Below are positions 51,474 to 63,398 of a stretch of 64,000 bases of DNA, piece by piece. The position numbers and the translations under genes are program-made. Position 1 is the first letter of the stretch; each line of letters begins with the position of its first letter. The notes under the pieces are model-generated. The model was not told the DNA's origin. It saw only the letters and a list, made by a program, of their open reading frames with translations, and did not search any database. This stretch comes from Morella rubra (lineage: Eukaryota; Streptophyta; Magnoliopsida; Fagales; Myricaceae). The DNA lies in NCBI GenBank assembly GCA_003952965.2, contig CM025849.1, positions 20,726,376 to 20,790,375 on the forward strand, given 5' to 3'.

Positions 51474-51566
51474 TTTCTTCTTCTTCTTCTCCAAAGCTAT
51501 CTTCTTCTTCCTCTCTCTCTCTCTAACTAGCGCCCATGGCTGAACAACGGCCCTCTCTCTCTCTCT
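51474..51566. repeat. CTT/CT microsatellite
   Basis: Runs of cttcttctt followed by ctctctctct in two blocks; simple sequence without gene content. Confidence 0.8.
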
Positions 51567-52139
51567 CTGTTATTAACTTAATTAACTAAGTTTTAAATCT
51601 AGCGTTAGAGCTAGATGTCCTGGGGATAAATTATTACATCTAAAAGTTAACTTAAAGAAGCAAGAATGGAGATTGGGCACAGTAGGTCCCAGTACACATT
51701 CACCACACAAAAGAGTCCAATAATATAGCCCAATAATGGGTCAAATGGCAGGTCAAACCTAGGCCCATTCTAGGTCTTTTCTTTCAACTAATTTTTGAAA
51801 TTAATACCAAGGCCTCAAAATTATTAAGGGAGATGATTAGAACACTTGAATAAATAAATAAATTTCCATAAAATTTCTTAAAGAAAATTACATGAAATTC
51901 TCGGTATATAACTTAGAATAGAAAAATAATTGCTAATTAAAGTTACCAAGGACACAATTTCTCTTATTATCGATTTAATCACAAAAAGACAATAAATAAA
52001 TAAAAAAAGGCAAAAATGGCAAGGAAAGAAATTCATAGAAAGCTTCCGCATCAAAGAAAATATATCTAATAGGAAATAAAAATCAACTATCAAGGTTTAA
52101 GCTAGGTTTTCCCATAAGTCCAAACAAGCCTGTACATAT

Positions 52140-53022
52140 TTTCCCAACGTCATCAATACTATTCCTCGGTCTTGTATATATTTTCTTCAGAAACTTGTAA
52201 TTGAGTATCTATGAATTTTCTTTCAAAGCAAATAATGCCACGTTATCTTTAATAAATATAAATATTGTAACTTGAAGTTTGAAAAGTTGAATGGTCAATG
52301 TTCGCAGGCCGCAACTCACGTCTTCATTGAGAATCAAACTTGAAGTTTGAAAGTTTTATTCTTAACATATTTTAGAGGCTTCCTCGCCTTTTAACAAAAT
52401 CAAAATTTTGAACTTTTGAAGGTCTGCTTTCTTCTACGATGTAGACAAATTTTCTTCTATTCTCAATATTTTATCTCTTTTAGGACACACCGTAGATGCT
52501 ACCCTGACAAGCCCCAAAAGGTAAAAATTTCTTTCCAAGTTTTTTTTTAATAGAATTAGAGGTACCACTTTACTATTACCTAACAATTCAATTAAATAAC
52601 TCTATACATATATTTTTATCTTTCTAGTTTGTCCTTCTGAAATGTTTTATGTTAATCCAGTTCATTAAAAGAATATTTTAATTATTTATGTATATTATAT
52701 GATGCTTGAGCTTGTCAAACAGAGAGTTTAATAAAGACAAAAAATACCGCTTCAATTCAACAAGTTTTTCATCTTTAATATTTGATTGTCATAATAAATT
52801 GTGTTCGAGACTTTATTGGCCCAATGTTCGTACTGCTATAATGATAGAAATCAATAACATATATTCATATGATTGTTAAATGTTTGTACATGTTTACTTT
52901 GTGGATTTTGTAGTGATAAATTTTATTACTACTCATTGATTATTTGTGCTACAAGTTATATAGACAATTATAACTAATAAAAAATTATTTTTTAAGTTCT
53001 TTAAAAAATTGTTGTTTATATT
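52140..53022. other. AT-rich lead-in to the older hAT gene
   Basis: No coding region recognised. It probably contains the 5' untranslated part and 5' terminus of the hAT element whose coding starts at 53,023, but I could not find a convincing terminal repeat. Confidence 0.35.
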
Positions 53023-53478
53023 ATGGGCAAGCCAAAGATCATTGATGCTTCTTTTAAGAAAAAAAATGATTCTTCCAAGGTGTCTTCATCAACTTCTAGT
53101 TCTCAAACTTCATTTTCTGAGCAAGAGCAAAGTCCTTCAACGATTGCAAGAATTGAATTGCAAGACATAGATATTTCTACTCTAGAATGGAATCCAGGAT
53201 TACATTCTCAAATATGGGAGTATCCAGTAAATCAGTAAGATGAAATTAGACGAGCTTATCTTAAAGCTAGGCTATATCAATTTACTCCTTTAGATGGTTG
53301 TGAGTACCCATTTTCTGGAATTAAGAATAATCGTTGAGAATTTCAATCATCTTGGTATAAGATTTTCCAATGGTTAGAATCCTCTCCAACAAAAGATGTC
53401 GCATATTGTCTTTATTGTTATCTATTTACTAAAAAGTCACGAGGACGTTTTGGAGCTATTGCATTCATGGAAAGTTTT

Positions 53479-56400
53479 TGAAAAACCTAATTTATACCCA
53501 ACTTATGCAGAATATACCTAGAAGGGGGTGAATAGGTATCTTTTAAAAAATTATCAATTAACTATTTCTTTTTAAAACATAAAACCTATTCTTTGAAATA
53601 ACAACCCAAATGTAATTCTTACAATATTCAAGTTCTAATTAACAATCAGATATGAATATATGAACAGTAAAACAATTACACATGAATCTGTAAAACAGGG
53701 TATACTAAACTAACTGTAAGAAACTCCGAACTCACTACAGAAACGAAAAATTACAGATTCAATAATTAAATTGATTCGCAATCAATCTATCATCAACAAC
53801 AAGCTTAGATAACTCAGATCTAATCTTATACCTTCCTTACCCCACATAAACGTTCTTGTTACCTCTCTTCCTTTGATTCTTCAAAGAATAAAATGCCACT
53901 ACACAAATACAAGAGAGTTAGCAAATAACATGGCATCTATACACAAAGATAAGACGAAATCATTCACCACAATTGACACGCAATATTGGTGACAAAGAGA
54001 AAAACTCCTTAAAGAAACTTCTTTAAGGAGAAACAACTCTCTGGGCCCTAGGCCTGTAATCTGACTCTTCACTACGTTCAAACTTCGGTTACAAGGTGAT
54101 CTTCAATGATTAGACTCTCCTAGACTAATCCTATCCCCTTCGAAACCAATCTAAGCACTCCACTTAGATCTGCACACTGCAGTACACTCAGAACCTCTGA
54201 GAAAGCTTTGAACATCGAATCAAATACCAAATCGTAGCCTTGTCAATCTTCACAAGTGAACCTCACGCAATCAAAAAATCAACTTGCTGGAACTCTAGCA
54301 GCTCTACACGTTCTTAGCAACTTCTGAAAACCTTCAACACGCTAAATCAATGTGTGGTGGAATGGTGATCGAATTTGACATTCTCGAAAGATTATCCATC
54401 ATCAACAATGGTGGACTCTATGCCAATCACCAAATATCCAGCAAGAGAGAGACTTAGAAATTATCTAGAATCTTGGAAGAACTCATTCTTGGAGCAAGGA
54501 AATCTTGGAGGAAATTTTTCTGCACTTTCTAGCGTCGTCTCTCACCCACACCCTTTTCGTTTTTTCTTCATTTTTTAAAGCAAGAAGCCTCCAACCACTT
54601 TTGCTCTTCTAATATCTTCTAGAACCAAGGAGATAGACCAAAATGCCCTTACTTTTCACTCATGTGAATCCTTTGTATATGCTAAATGACTAGCAATTAC
54701 TTTTTGCTTTATAGAAACAACACATAGGATAAAAATACCCCTTTTTGTTTTTCACGTAGATGCCAAATTGTTTTCACAATCTCCCCCTTTGGCATCCATC
54801 GTGACAAAACCTATTCTAACCTATAATAAAAAAACATAATGAAACCTGTTGATCACCATCACAAGAGACATTTTACAAAGATACTCAAAAAAACAAAAAA
54901 ACTAAGGCTAAAGGACTACAAAAAGAGATATAAGTACCTGCAAACAAAGCTTATCACACACACCATTCTAAATAGCTCATTAGAATTAGTGTTAGTTAAA
55001 GATAAACATATAAGCATAGTAGGTAGTATCTAATCAAAACTTGAGATATGTCTCCCCCTGAGACACATAACTATTAATAATTGAAAGAGGAGGAACTCCC
55101 CTCTGACATATAGCCAAGTTAAGCATATTATCTCAACCGAAACAAAACAATTTATCAATGATATTAAATCAACAACCAGATTTAAATTGTTTAACATAAT
55201 CAAAACATGCAACAAGCATTTCAGCCCACAAAAAAACGTCAGATATGCATACATGCAAAAACTTCTCTCCTTTCCCTCGCATTCTCTTTCTCCCCCTTTT
55301 TGTCAAGGAGGGTGCCAAACTGAAAATAACACATATCAATTTATGCAAAATATATCTCCCAAGAAAGCAACACGTAATCGAACTAAAAACCAATATGTCT
55401 CACAGGTCACTTAGAGACTCCATTTTTTAGCCCGCAACTAGTTGTGAGATTCCAAAAAAAAAATTGACTACTAAAGAATAAATTTCACTTTCAACATGAT
55501 CATAAAAATACAAGATTCAAGCATGTATTATAATAATAATAATAAAAACTCAGTGATATCAATAACATGACTAAAATGCATTCAACATATTTAATAATGA
55601 TTAAAATCATTTGAAAAGAAAAAAAAATGTTTATTGTTTAAAAATCAATGTGAGATGCATTCTTTCTTACCCAAACTTGTCTTGTAGATACTTTAGAAGA
55701 CGATTGTAAACTCTTAGACACAATTTCAACTTGTCTATCAAAGTTACTAACTTGAATAGCAAGCAAATTAACATCAGATCTAGAAATAGAACTTGAAGAA
55801 GATCTAATATTCCTAACATTCTCATTTGTCAAAATATAACACTTAGGTTTAATATGTCCAATTTTACCACAAAAATGGCATGTAGGAATGAATTTTGTTT
55901 TCTTATAATTGAACGAAGTTATGGGTTTAGAAGATGCAACCTGTTTTGACTTCTTTTGAGATGTCGAACTTTCATATTGTTTTTCCTTAATCATGGCTAG
56001 AATAAATACGGTCTTGTTAGCGTTTTTGACATCATTTGTAGCTAAATAACCCAGTCCTCTCTTATCACCAGTTGAGAGTCTAATGTTCAGCATGTTGTCT
56101 AGCTTTCTTGTTCCACAAGAGAATTTATTTAGCTGAAAGTTGGCTTGTTCTAATTCCAGCTTCAACTCCTTTAAATTAGTCTCCAAATCTGCATTTTTCA
56201 CACTTAACAAAGTAATTTCAGATGTTAGTTGATCCTTTTCTAACTTAATAACATTGAGCTCTTTAGAAATTAAAACATCATTTTTCTTTTTTAAGCTCTC
56301 TTCATACAACTCATCATAAGCCATGCAAAGAGATATATATCGTCTGAATCTGAATCTAGGAGATCGTCACCTTCAAGATCAACTTCATTGGTACATAAAA

Positions 56401-58801
56401 CAAAAAAAGAAAAAGCTATAAAATTTCCTTTCTCATTCGTAGAAATTTCTTTCTAGAAGAAGAAGTATCTAAATCTGAATCCAAGAGTGATGCATTCATG
56501 ACTTGTTTTCTTTGTGCCTTTAAGTAGGTTGGACACTCAAATTTCATGTGACCATACCCTTTACAACCATGACACTGTATACCACTCTCTACATTTTTCT
56601 TTTGATCACTTTTATCCTTTTTAACAAAGGATTTCTAGCTATGTTTGTTAAAGGATTTAGAACTCCCTTTTTTATCATTCCAATTTTTATCTTTCTTGAA
56701 TCTGAAAGCCTTTCGAAAATTCTTTACAAAAAGTTTCATATCTTCATCATCTAAAGAATCATCATCTGATAAGGAATCCTCTTTCTCTTTAACGGTTTTA
56801 AGAGCAATGGACTTATCATTTCTAGATGACGGAAAAGTCAGCTCGTAGGTTTGTAAAGAACCAACTAACTCATCAATCTTAATCTCATTTAACACTTGCT
56901 CTCCTTTATAGCTGTGATTTTAGATCTAAACCTTTCAAGAAGAGATCTCAAGACTTTACGAATAATTTTTGACTCACGAATTTTCTCACCTAAGCTAAAA
57001 CTAGCATGTACAATGGTTGTGAGTCTCCCATAGAATTCATCAAAGCTTTCGTCTTCATTCATACGAATTTCCTCAAATTTTGACACATGTAATTGAAGCT
57101 TTGAGTCACGTACAACCTTGGTTCCTTCATCAGTTAGAGCTAAGATATCCCAAGCGTCCTTAGCATTTCACAGTTAGATATGCACATAAACTCTAATGGT
57201 GAAACACTCATAAAAATAGCATTTATTCCTTTGCTATTCCAACTAGATAACACCCTTTCATCGGCTGTCCAACTACTTGTATCTTTAACAGTCATAACAC
57301 CATCTATAGAACTTTCTAGCTTAGACCAGCCCTTATCAACCGCTGTCCATACCCTTTCATCAATTGATTTTAAAAAAGCACACTTCTTGACCTTCCAATA
57401 GGCATAATTTGAACCATAAAAAAAATGAGGGTACATAAAGAGACATCCCTCTTTCCATTTTGAACTAAGTAGGGTCAAGGAACGAAGTTAGGCTCTAATA
57501 CCAATTAAAAAACCTAATTTAGACCCAACTTATGAGGAATATACTTAGAGGGGGGGTGAATAGGTATCTTTTAAAAAATTATCAATTAACTATTTCTTTT
57601 CAAGACATAAAACCTATTCTCTGAAATAACAACCCAAATATAATTCTTACAATATTCAAGTTCTAATTAACAATCAGATATGAATATATGAACAGTAAAA
57701 CAATTACACATGAATCTAAAAAACAGAGTATACTGAACTAATTGTAAGAAACTCCGAACTCACTACAGAAACGAAAAATTACAGATTCAATTAATTAATA
57801 ATTAAATTGATTCGCAATCAATCTACCATCAACAACAAGATTATTAGATAACTCAGATCCAATCTTATACCTTCCTTACCCTACATAAACGTTCTTGTTA
57901 CCTCTCTTCCTTTGATTCTTCAAAGAATAGAATGCTACTCTACAAACACAAGGGAGTTAGCAAATAACACGACATCTATACACAAAGATAAGACGAAATC
58001 ATTCACCACAATTGACACGCGATATTGGTGACGAAGAGAAAAACTCCTTAAAGAAACTTCTTTAAGGAGAAACAACTCTCCGGGCCCTAGGCCGGTAATC
58101 TTGACTCTTCACTACGTTCAAACTCCAGTTACAATGTGATCTTCAACGATTAGACTCTCCCAGACTAATCCTATCCGCTTCAAAACCAATCTAAGCACTC
58201 CACTTATATTTGCACATTGCAGTACACTTAGAACCTTTGATAAAGCTTTGAACACCGAATCAAATACCAAACCGTAGCCTTGTCGATCTTCACACGTGAA
58301 CCTCATGCAATCAACAAATCAACTTGCTGGAACTCCAGCAGCTATACACGTTCTCAGCAACCTCTGAAAACGTTCAACACACTCAATCAATGTGTGGTGG
58401 AACGGTGATCGACTTCGACATTCTCAAAAGATTATCCATCATCAACAATGGTGGACTCTATACTAATCACCAAATATCCAGCAAGAGAGAGACTTGGAAA
58501 TTATCTAGAATCTTGGAAGAACTCATTCTTGGAGGAAATTTTTCTGCACTTTCTAGCGTCGTCTCTCACCCACACCCTTTTCGTTTTTTCTTCCTTTTTT
58601 AACGCAAGAAGCCTCCAACCACTTTTGCTCTTCCAATATCTTTTAGAACTAAGGAGATAGACCAAATGCCCTTGCTTTTCACTTACGTGAATCCTTCGTA
58701 TATGCTAAATGACTAGCTATCACTTTTTGCTTTATAGAAACAACACATAGGACAAAAATACCCCTTTTTGTTTTTCACGTAGATGCCAAATTGTTTTCAC
58801 A
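53479..58801 (-). mobile_element. Gag-only LTR retrotransposon (Ty1/copia-type gag, TR-GAG-like), both LTRs present
   Basis: The two LTRs are 53,479-54,778 and 57,506-58,801 (about 1.3 kb each, TG..CA), flanked by the exact 5-bp target duplication gtttt (53,474-53,478 and 58,802-58,806). On the minus strand a primer-binding site (tggtattagagcc, 57,491-57,503) follows the right LTR, and a purine tract (aaagggggaga, ending at about 54,780) precedes the left one. The 2.7 kb interior carries only gag-type sequence; no protease, integrase or reverse transcriptase is recognisable. It inserted into the older hAT gene. The LTRs differ at about one base in twenty by eye, suggesting an age of order one to a few million years at usual plant rates. 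The gag region is broken in a few places. Confidence 0.88.
55638..57478 (-). pseudogene. Copia-type gag of the nested LTR element (fossil)
   Basis: Minus-strand sequence with the usual copia gag order: an N-terminal region near 57,480-57,140, a central region with ESFDEFYGRL near 57,050, a Ser/Asp-rich stretch near 56,770, and CCHC zinc knuckles. Two knuckle-like motifs are visible, CHGCKGYGHMKFEC near 56,560 and CHFCGKIGHIKPKC near 55,865, separated by a long stretch with a coiled-coil-like Leu/Lys/Glu pattern (about 56,320-56,130). Nucleocapsid-type function is inferred from the family. The frame is interrupted, so this is a fossil. Confidence 0.7.
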
Positions 58802-60956
58802 GTTTTCAAAATTGGAAGAAAGTTAATGATGGTATTCATTGTGCTTTCTTGGGTCATGTAGGTAAAGATATATGTTTACCTCATAATAATGCTATGAAGT
58901 GTTGTGACACTTTGATGATTAGGTACAACTCATTGATAAAGTAATAGAGACACAAAATTTAAAGCAAATAATTAAAAAATCTTCAAAGATTGAAGACCTC
59001 AATTGATTTTATTTGGCATTTCGCATCTCAAGCATGTCACGATGAAGGACCTGATTCAAAAAATTGTGGCAATTTCATTAAATCGATCAAACATATATCA
59101 AAGTATAATGAACATGTTGATGAGATTGTCTTAGAAAATGTTCTTGAAAATGCAAAGTATACCTCATTTTCTATTCAAAATGAGATTCTACATGTATTAG
59201 CAAATAGAGTGCGGAGTACAATTTGTGAAGAAATTCCTAACTCAAAATTTTGTATCGTTGTAGATGTAACTCGGGATGAATCCAAAAGAGAACAAATGAA
59301 CCTTATTCTAAGATTTGATAAAGAAGGTTTTGTAAAAGAAACTTCTTCGTTCTTCTACATGTCAAAGATACATTAGCCTTAACTCTTAAAGAAGGAAATA
59401 TTTGTTATTCTTGCTTGTCATAATCATAACATGCAAAATATTCGAGGTCAATGGTACGATGGTGCTAGTAATATGTGTGGAGAGTGGAATGGATTACAAG
59501 CTTTTATTTCTCAATGATTGTCCTTATGCCTATTATGTCCATTGTATGGTTCATCGATTACAAATAGCATTAATCGCAGGATCAAGAGAGGTAATTCCAG
59601 TTTATAAAGTTAAGTTCCTTAGTCAATATCATTGGTGCTCCTTGTGAAAGCAATGATGAACTTCGAGCTGCTCAAGTAACTGAAATTATACATTTAATTG
59701 CTATTGATGAACTTGAAACTAAAAGAGGGGCAAATCAAATTGGTACTTTGAAAAGAGCTGGAGATACAAGAGAAGCTCTTATTTTAACTATGTGTGCAAT
59801 TTCATAAAAATGTTAAGGCAACATTGACAGTTCTTCAAAATATAATCAGGGAAGGGTCTACTTTCGCAACGAGGTGGCACTAATGCAGCATATACAGTTA
59901 TGATATCATTTGAATTTGTTTTAATCATGCATTTAGTGAGAGAAATTATGGAGCTGACTGACTTTCTATGTCAAGCATTGCAACAATGGACTTAAGATAT
60001 TTTAAATGTTATACATTTGGTCAGAACTACCAAGGTGCTTATTTAAAAGTTGCAAGAAGATGGTTTGGAAACTTTCTCGAAAATGTGAAGTTCTTTAGTG
60101 AAAGACATGATATTGAAGTTCCTTATATAAACGCTATATATGTAGTGGGTCGAACTAGGTCACACAATCAAAGAGATCAACTTACTGTGGAGCATCATTA
60201 TCAAATTGATATATTTATGGCTAGACTCTCAATTATAAGAGTTAAAAGTTAGGTTTAATGAGAAAGTAACAAAACTTCTTATTCTTAGCTCAAGCTTAAG
60301 ATCCCCATAAGGCATATAAATCTTTCAACATTGATGATAATTGTAGCCTTGTTGATAACTTCTATTCTCAAGATTTTATGGAGCATGAAAAGATTCATTT
60401 GAGATACCAATTGCAGCACTTTAAGCTCAATGTGCCTCGCCATCGTGAGTTGAAATGTTTGTATACAATTTCTGAGTTATGTCAAAAGTTAGCTAAAATG
60501 GGAAAGTAAAATACCCCTATTTAATTGATAGATTGATTTGCCTTATCTTGATTCTTCCAGTGATAACAACCACTACAAAAGCAAGTTTTTTCAACTATGA
60601 AGATTGTCAAACAAATCTTCGCAACAAGTTGGAAGATGAATTCTATACAAATTCTTTAATTATTTACATTAAGAAAGAAATTGCCGCAACTTTTAGCACA
60701 AAACTATTGATAAATGACTTTTATTCTTTAAAATATCGTGGAGCTCAGTTATGCATAGAGATTCATAGAATCATAGGTTTTGTGTATTTAGTTTTTTGAT
60801 GTATATCCAAATTGAAGCTGGTATAAATTATTTTGCTTACTTTTCTTTTGTTATAAGTTACAATTCATATATGGAATTATATATATTTTATTTTATTTAA
60901 ATAATAATATTAAATTAGTTCGCCTTTTCAAAAGAAATATCCTAACATTGTCACTG

Positions 60957-61285
60957 CTCCATGCAGTAGTCAAGGCCCACCATGTGACATGGTCCAAGGC
61001 CTGGGCAAGCAAGCACCATGCCCATCAACAATGCATGAACTGAAGGCCCAAGCAACAAGCCGTGCTTGACAAGTCTATCTTGCCAAGATCTTGCCCAACA
61101 AGTCTATCTTGTTGGGGCCACCAACACCAACTCGTGAAGTCATCTCTTCAACCACCCCTACTTGCTCAACTTGAAATATTTTGACATGTCGCCCCTTTCT
61201 TGTCAAGATGCTTGGCAGTGCGTATGAATATTAGGCGCCACTCATGCCACTACCATATCAGCCTGAGTCAGTTTCGTGACAATTA
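60957..61285 (-). mobile_element. Ty3/gypsy LTR fragment related to 46.5-46.9 kb
   Basis: Shares an ordered series of words with 46,555-46,865 (ccatgcag, caagcaagc, ccatgcccatca, aggcccaag, caccaacacca, ttgacatg, ggcgccact), so it is a second, diverged copy of the same LTR family. It starts exactly where the older hAT appears to end, as if the hAT had landed in it, but the matching left half was not found on the far side. Fossil fragment. Confidence 0.6.
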
Positions 61286-61984
61286 TACATATTCTGCGCA
61301 TTAAATTAAAAAAGACGATTTTCTCACTTCAATTGAGAACTCCGTAACTAGAATATCTTTCACATTAAATATTTCTTATGACTAAAATGGTAGTTTCATC
61401 TCATATTTTTTGGGGCACTTTGCTCAAGCAGAAGAGTAACAGAAATGCTAAATGAAGAAGTACCTATGAAATCAAGGACGACTGCCATCACAGAACCGTT
61501 CAGCTGGGCAGGTGGAAGTAGGTGATGATACCAAACCCAAAGTAATCATCCCATCAAGAGTTGGGCCCGATCCAAAAGAGCCCAAGTTAAAGGAATCCGA
61601 ATTCTAGACCAACAAAATTCATCAAACCTATAGGAGCAACACACAAAGACAAGCTCCCGACGATTGGTTACACACGATAGAGGGGAAACTGCTCACAAAG
61701 ACCATGACACGAAGTGGTCAGAAGAAAAATTCAAGAAAGAGTGAAAAGGGAAAGCGTGAGAAGTTTTGTATAAAAAGAAGCACATAAGAGAAGAAAGATA
61801 CGCAATTCAAAAACAAAGGAACTGACTTAATTATCGGAGGATTGATTCTCCAGTGACGGAGTTTTTGTTCATATTGTGCAGAAAGAATTTGAGAGAAAAG
61901 ATGTGTGCATTCATAGCCGAAGGCGTTCATAAAACGCTTTCCTTAACTGACGAATAGAATTAGGCAAAACGGGGCCATGATGCT
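61286..61984. other. Unassigned DNA right of the LTR fragment
   Basis: No gene recognised. Mixed composition and several short chance frames, including a minus-strand one at 61,718-61,930 that matches nothing I know. Likely degraded transposon sequence. Confidence 0.3.
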
Positions 61985-62090
61985 CTCCTTTGAGATAAAA
62001 GAAAGCCGCCCAAAGCGCTGCTAGCTAGTGCGCACATCTATTACAAGATCGATGAACTTTAACAGCCGACCAAGAAGGGATGGCTGAGAG
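61985..62090 (-). pseudogene. RNase H-like relic, C-terminal block
   Basis: On the minus strand the frame reads SWSAVKVHRSCNRCAH, a stop, then LAALWAAF. This pattern (V.R..N..AH.LA) matches the last conserved block of plant RNase H-like domains of LINE tails or host RVT_3 genes. Only this block is visible and it contains a stop, so it is a small relic. Confidence 0.4.
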
Positions 62091-62410
62091 AGAAGACAGC
62101 TTTTATAACATCCTTAACCCAACCGAGAGTTGAAACCTACATCCATACAATATTTTTCTGCAGCTAAATTCAACCTCATTTCTCCCATAGAACTACAATG
62201 CCTATCCAAATACAAACTGAGGCCTCAAACACAAGAAATCTCGTAGGCTTTACAAAAATAATAAATAAATCCTAACATAACACAATCGTGTGATTTAGTC
62301 CATTCAAATTGACAAGTCTAGCTTACAAATAAGAGACTTGATATAAATAAGCCATTGAAACTTCTACAAACTCAAAATAATGAGAATAATTGTTTTGCCT
62401 CCACAATCCT

Positions 62411-63398
62411 CTATGCAAAAGGGTTTCCTCCAAAAGAAGCAACAGGACCCTGTGACGGGACACTCCTGCAATATAACCTTGTTAAAGTTAGCAGGACAGA
62501 TATGGCATTATAAAAAGATAGCAATATAGAACACAGCCAACCCCCTTCTGCACAATACTGAGCAGAAGAAAACCGCTTCTCACCCTATTTGAGAGTTTGG
62601 TGCTTGCGCTGACATGTATGTTAAACCACCTACATGATCAAACCAAAATCAGATCAAATCCAAAATAAACATGTATGGAAGCTATAATTGTAAACCACAA
62701 TCGAATCTATGGAAGCATCGGTTTATACATTCCTCGTACTCTCGACTTTAGGAATAGTCTTTTTCACTATCTTTGTTAGGGAACTGCCTAAAGTTCCTGG
62801 GGAGGGGCGTGCTAATGGCAGACATTTTGAAAGGAACTTCATTTTCTCACACAAGCCACTTCGTGCATGCCTATGCTTACACATGCCACAGCCTCTCTAG
62901 ATAGAGAGGACAATGAAAAATGGGACAAAGATGACAGAACTAGATAAATCGAGACTAAGTGGGTTCTGAGGGTAGACTGCAAACTGGGGCAAGGTCAGGT
63001 CAGAAAATAGAAAGGTACTACTGATATCATCATATACGACATCCTACATATAAAGTTCACATTTGCCAATTTTTTTATAAATGTTTGGTTATGGTTTTAT
63101 GGGGAAGAGAGAGAGAGCGAGAGAAGATTCTTCAAGGAAGGCTCTGGAGGGTTTGCTTCACTCAAAGTTGAGAGACGATCCAAATGAGACACATCAAACT
63201 GCAGCACAATTAGAAAATAAATCTCCAACATTAGCCCTTGAAAAAAAGAACATATAAGCATAACGTACCTTGTCCTGCAGCTGGAATATAAGGAGAAACT
63301 GCATTTTGAGGGAACCATGGTTGAGATACACCACTATGAAAAGTGGACGGCAACTGGGCATCAGGGAGAGCAGCTTGCAAGGAGCCGATGTCCAAAAA
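62411..63398 (-). CDS. 3' exons of an unidentified gene (partial)
   Basis: Two coding-looking exons on the minus strand. 63,269-63,398 has a good tatgcag acceptor and ag/gtacgt donor and encodes [18 protein letters not shown], then [15 protein letters not shown]. 62,411-62,465 has an attgcag acceptor and encodes [17 protein letters not shown] then a stop. The first ends in phase 1 and the last needs two leftover bases, so they do not join directly; a further exon between them, or alternative splicing, must be assumed. The Pro/Gln/Ser-rich tail ending in an NPF motif recalls endocytic or ARF-GAP (AGD14-like) proteins, where NPF can bind EH domains, but I do not recognise the gene. Upstream exons lie beyond the window; a tiny exon may sit near 63,935-63,975. 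Confidence 0.45.
62709..62798 (+). pseudogene. psbT: Nuclear copy of chloroplast psbT (NUPT relic)
   Basis: The frame reads [19 protein letters not shown] and continues with [11 protein letters not shown]. This matches the chloroplast photosystem II subunit T, from memory MEALVYTFLLVSTLGIIFF then AIFFREPPKVP, at about 23 of 30 residues. psbT is a one-helix thylakoid protein of about 35 residues; this copy loses the normal C-terminus and runs into unrelated sequence. It lies within an apparent intron of the minus-strand gene. The divergence shows an old plastid-to-nucleus transfer that is no longer functional. Confidence 0.75.

Larger units (their letters stand above)
48288..52130 (+). mobile_element. 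Ty3/gypsy 3' LTR (long, degenerate, with nested MITE)
   Basis: The LTR starts tgtaacgccccaacccg after a polypurine tract. It resembles 42,622-45,303 over much of its length and is interrupted by a hAT MITE at 50,514-51,125. The right end is not sharp; similarity fades near 52,130. Old and broken; no partner LTR of the same element is confidently identified. Confidence 0.55.
53023..60799 (+). pseudogene. Older hAT transposase (ZMYM1-like), split by an LTR element
   Basis: Coding pieces at 53,023-53,478 and 58,807-60,799 belong to one transposase gene of the same broad type as the hAT at 20-24 kb. N-terminus MGKPKIIDASFKKK with a Ser-rich stretch, then the TTF zinc-finger region (AYCLYCYLFTKKSRG near 53,403). 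After the insertion come the DUF4371 domain (FCIVVDVTRDESKREQMN near 59,250), the catalytic block resembling GASNMCGEWNG near 59,465, a segment with TVEHHYQIDIFMA near 60,185, and the C-terminal dimerisation region at about 60,545-60,760 (LPVITTTTKASF, RNKLEDEFYTNS). In-frame stops at 53,236 and 53,336 plus later frame changes show it is long dead. A plausible 3' terminus (attgtcactg) lies at 60,947-60,956; the 5' terminus was not found. Confidence 0.8.
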
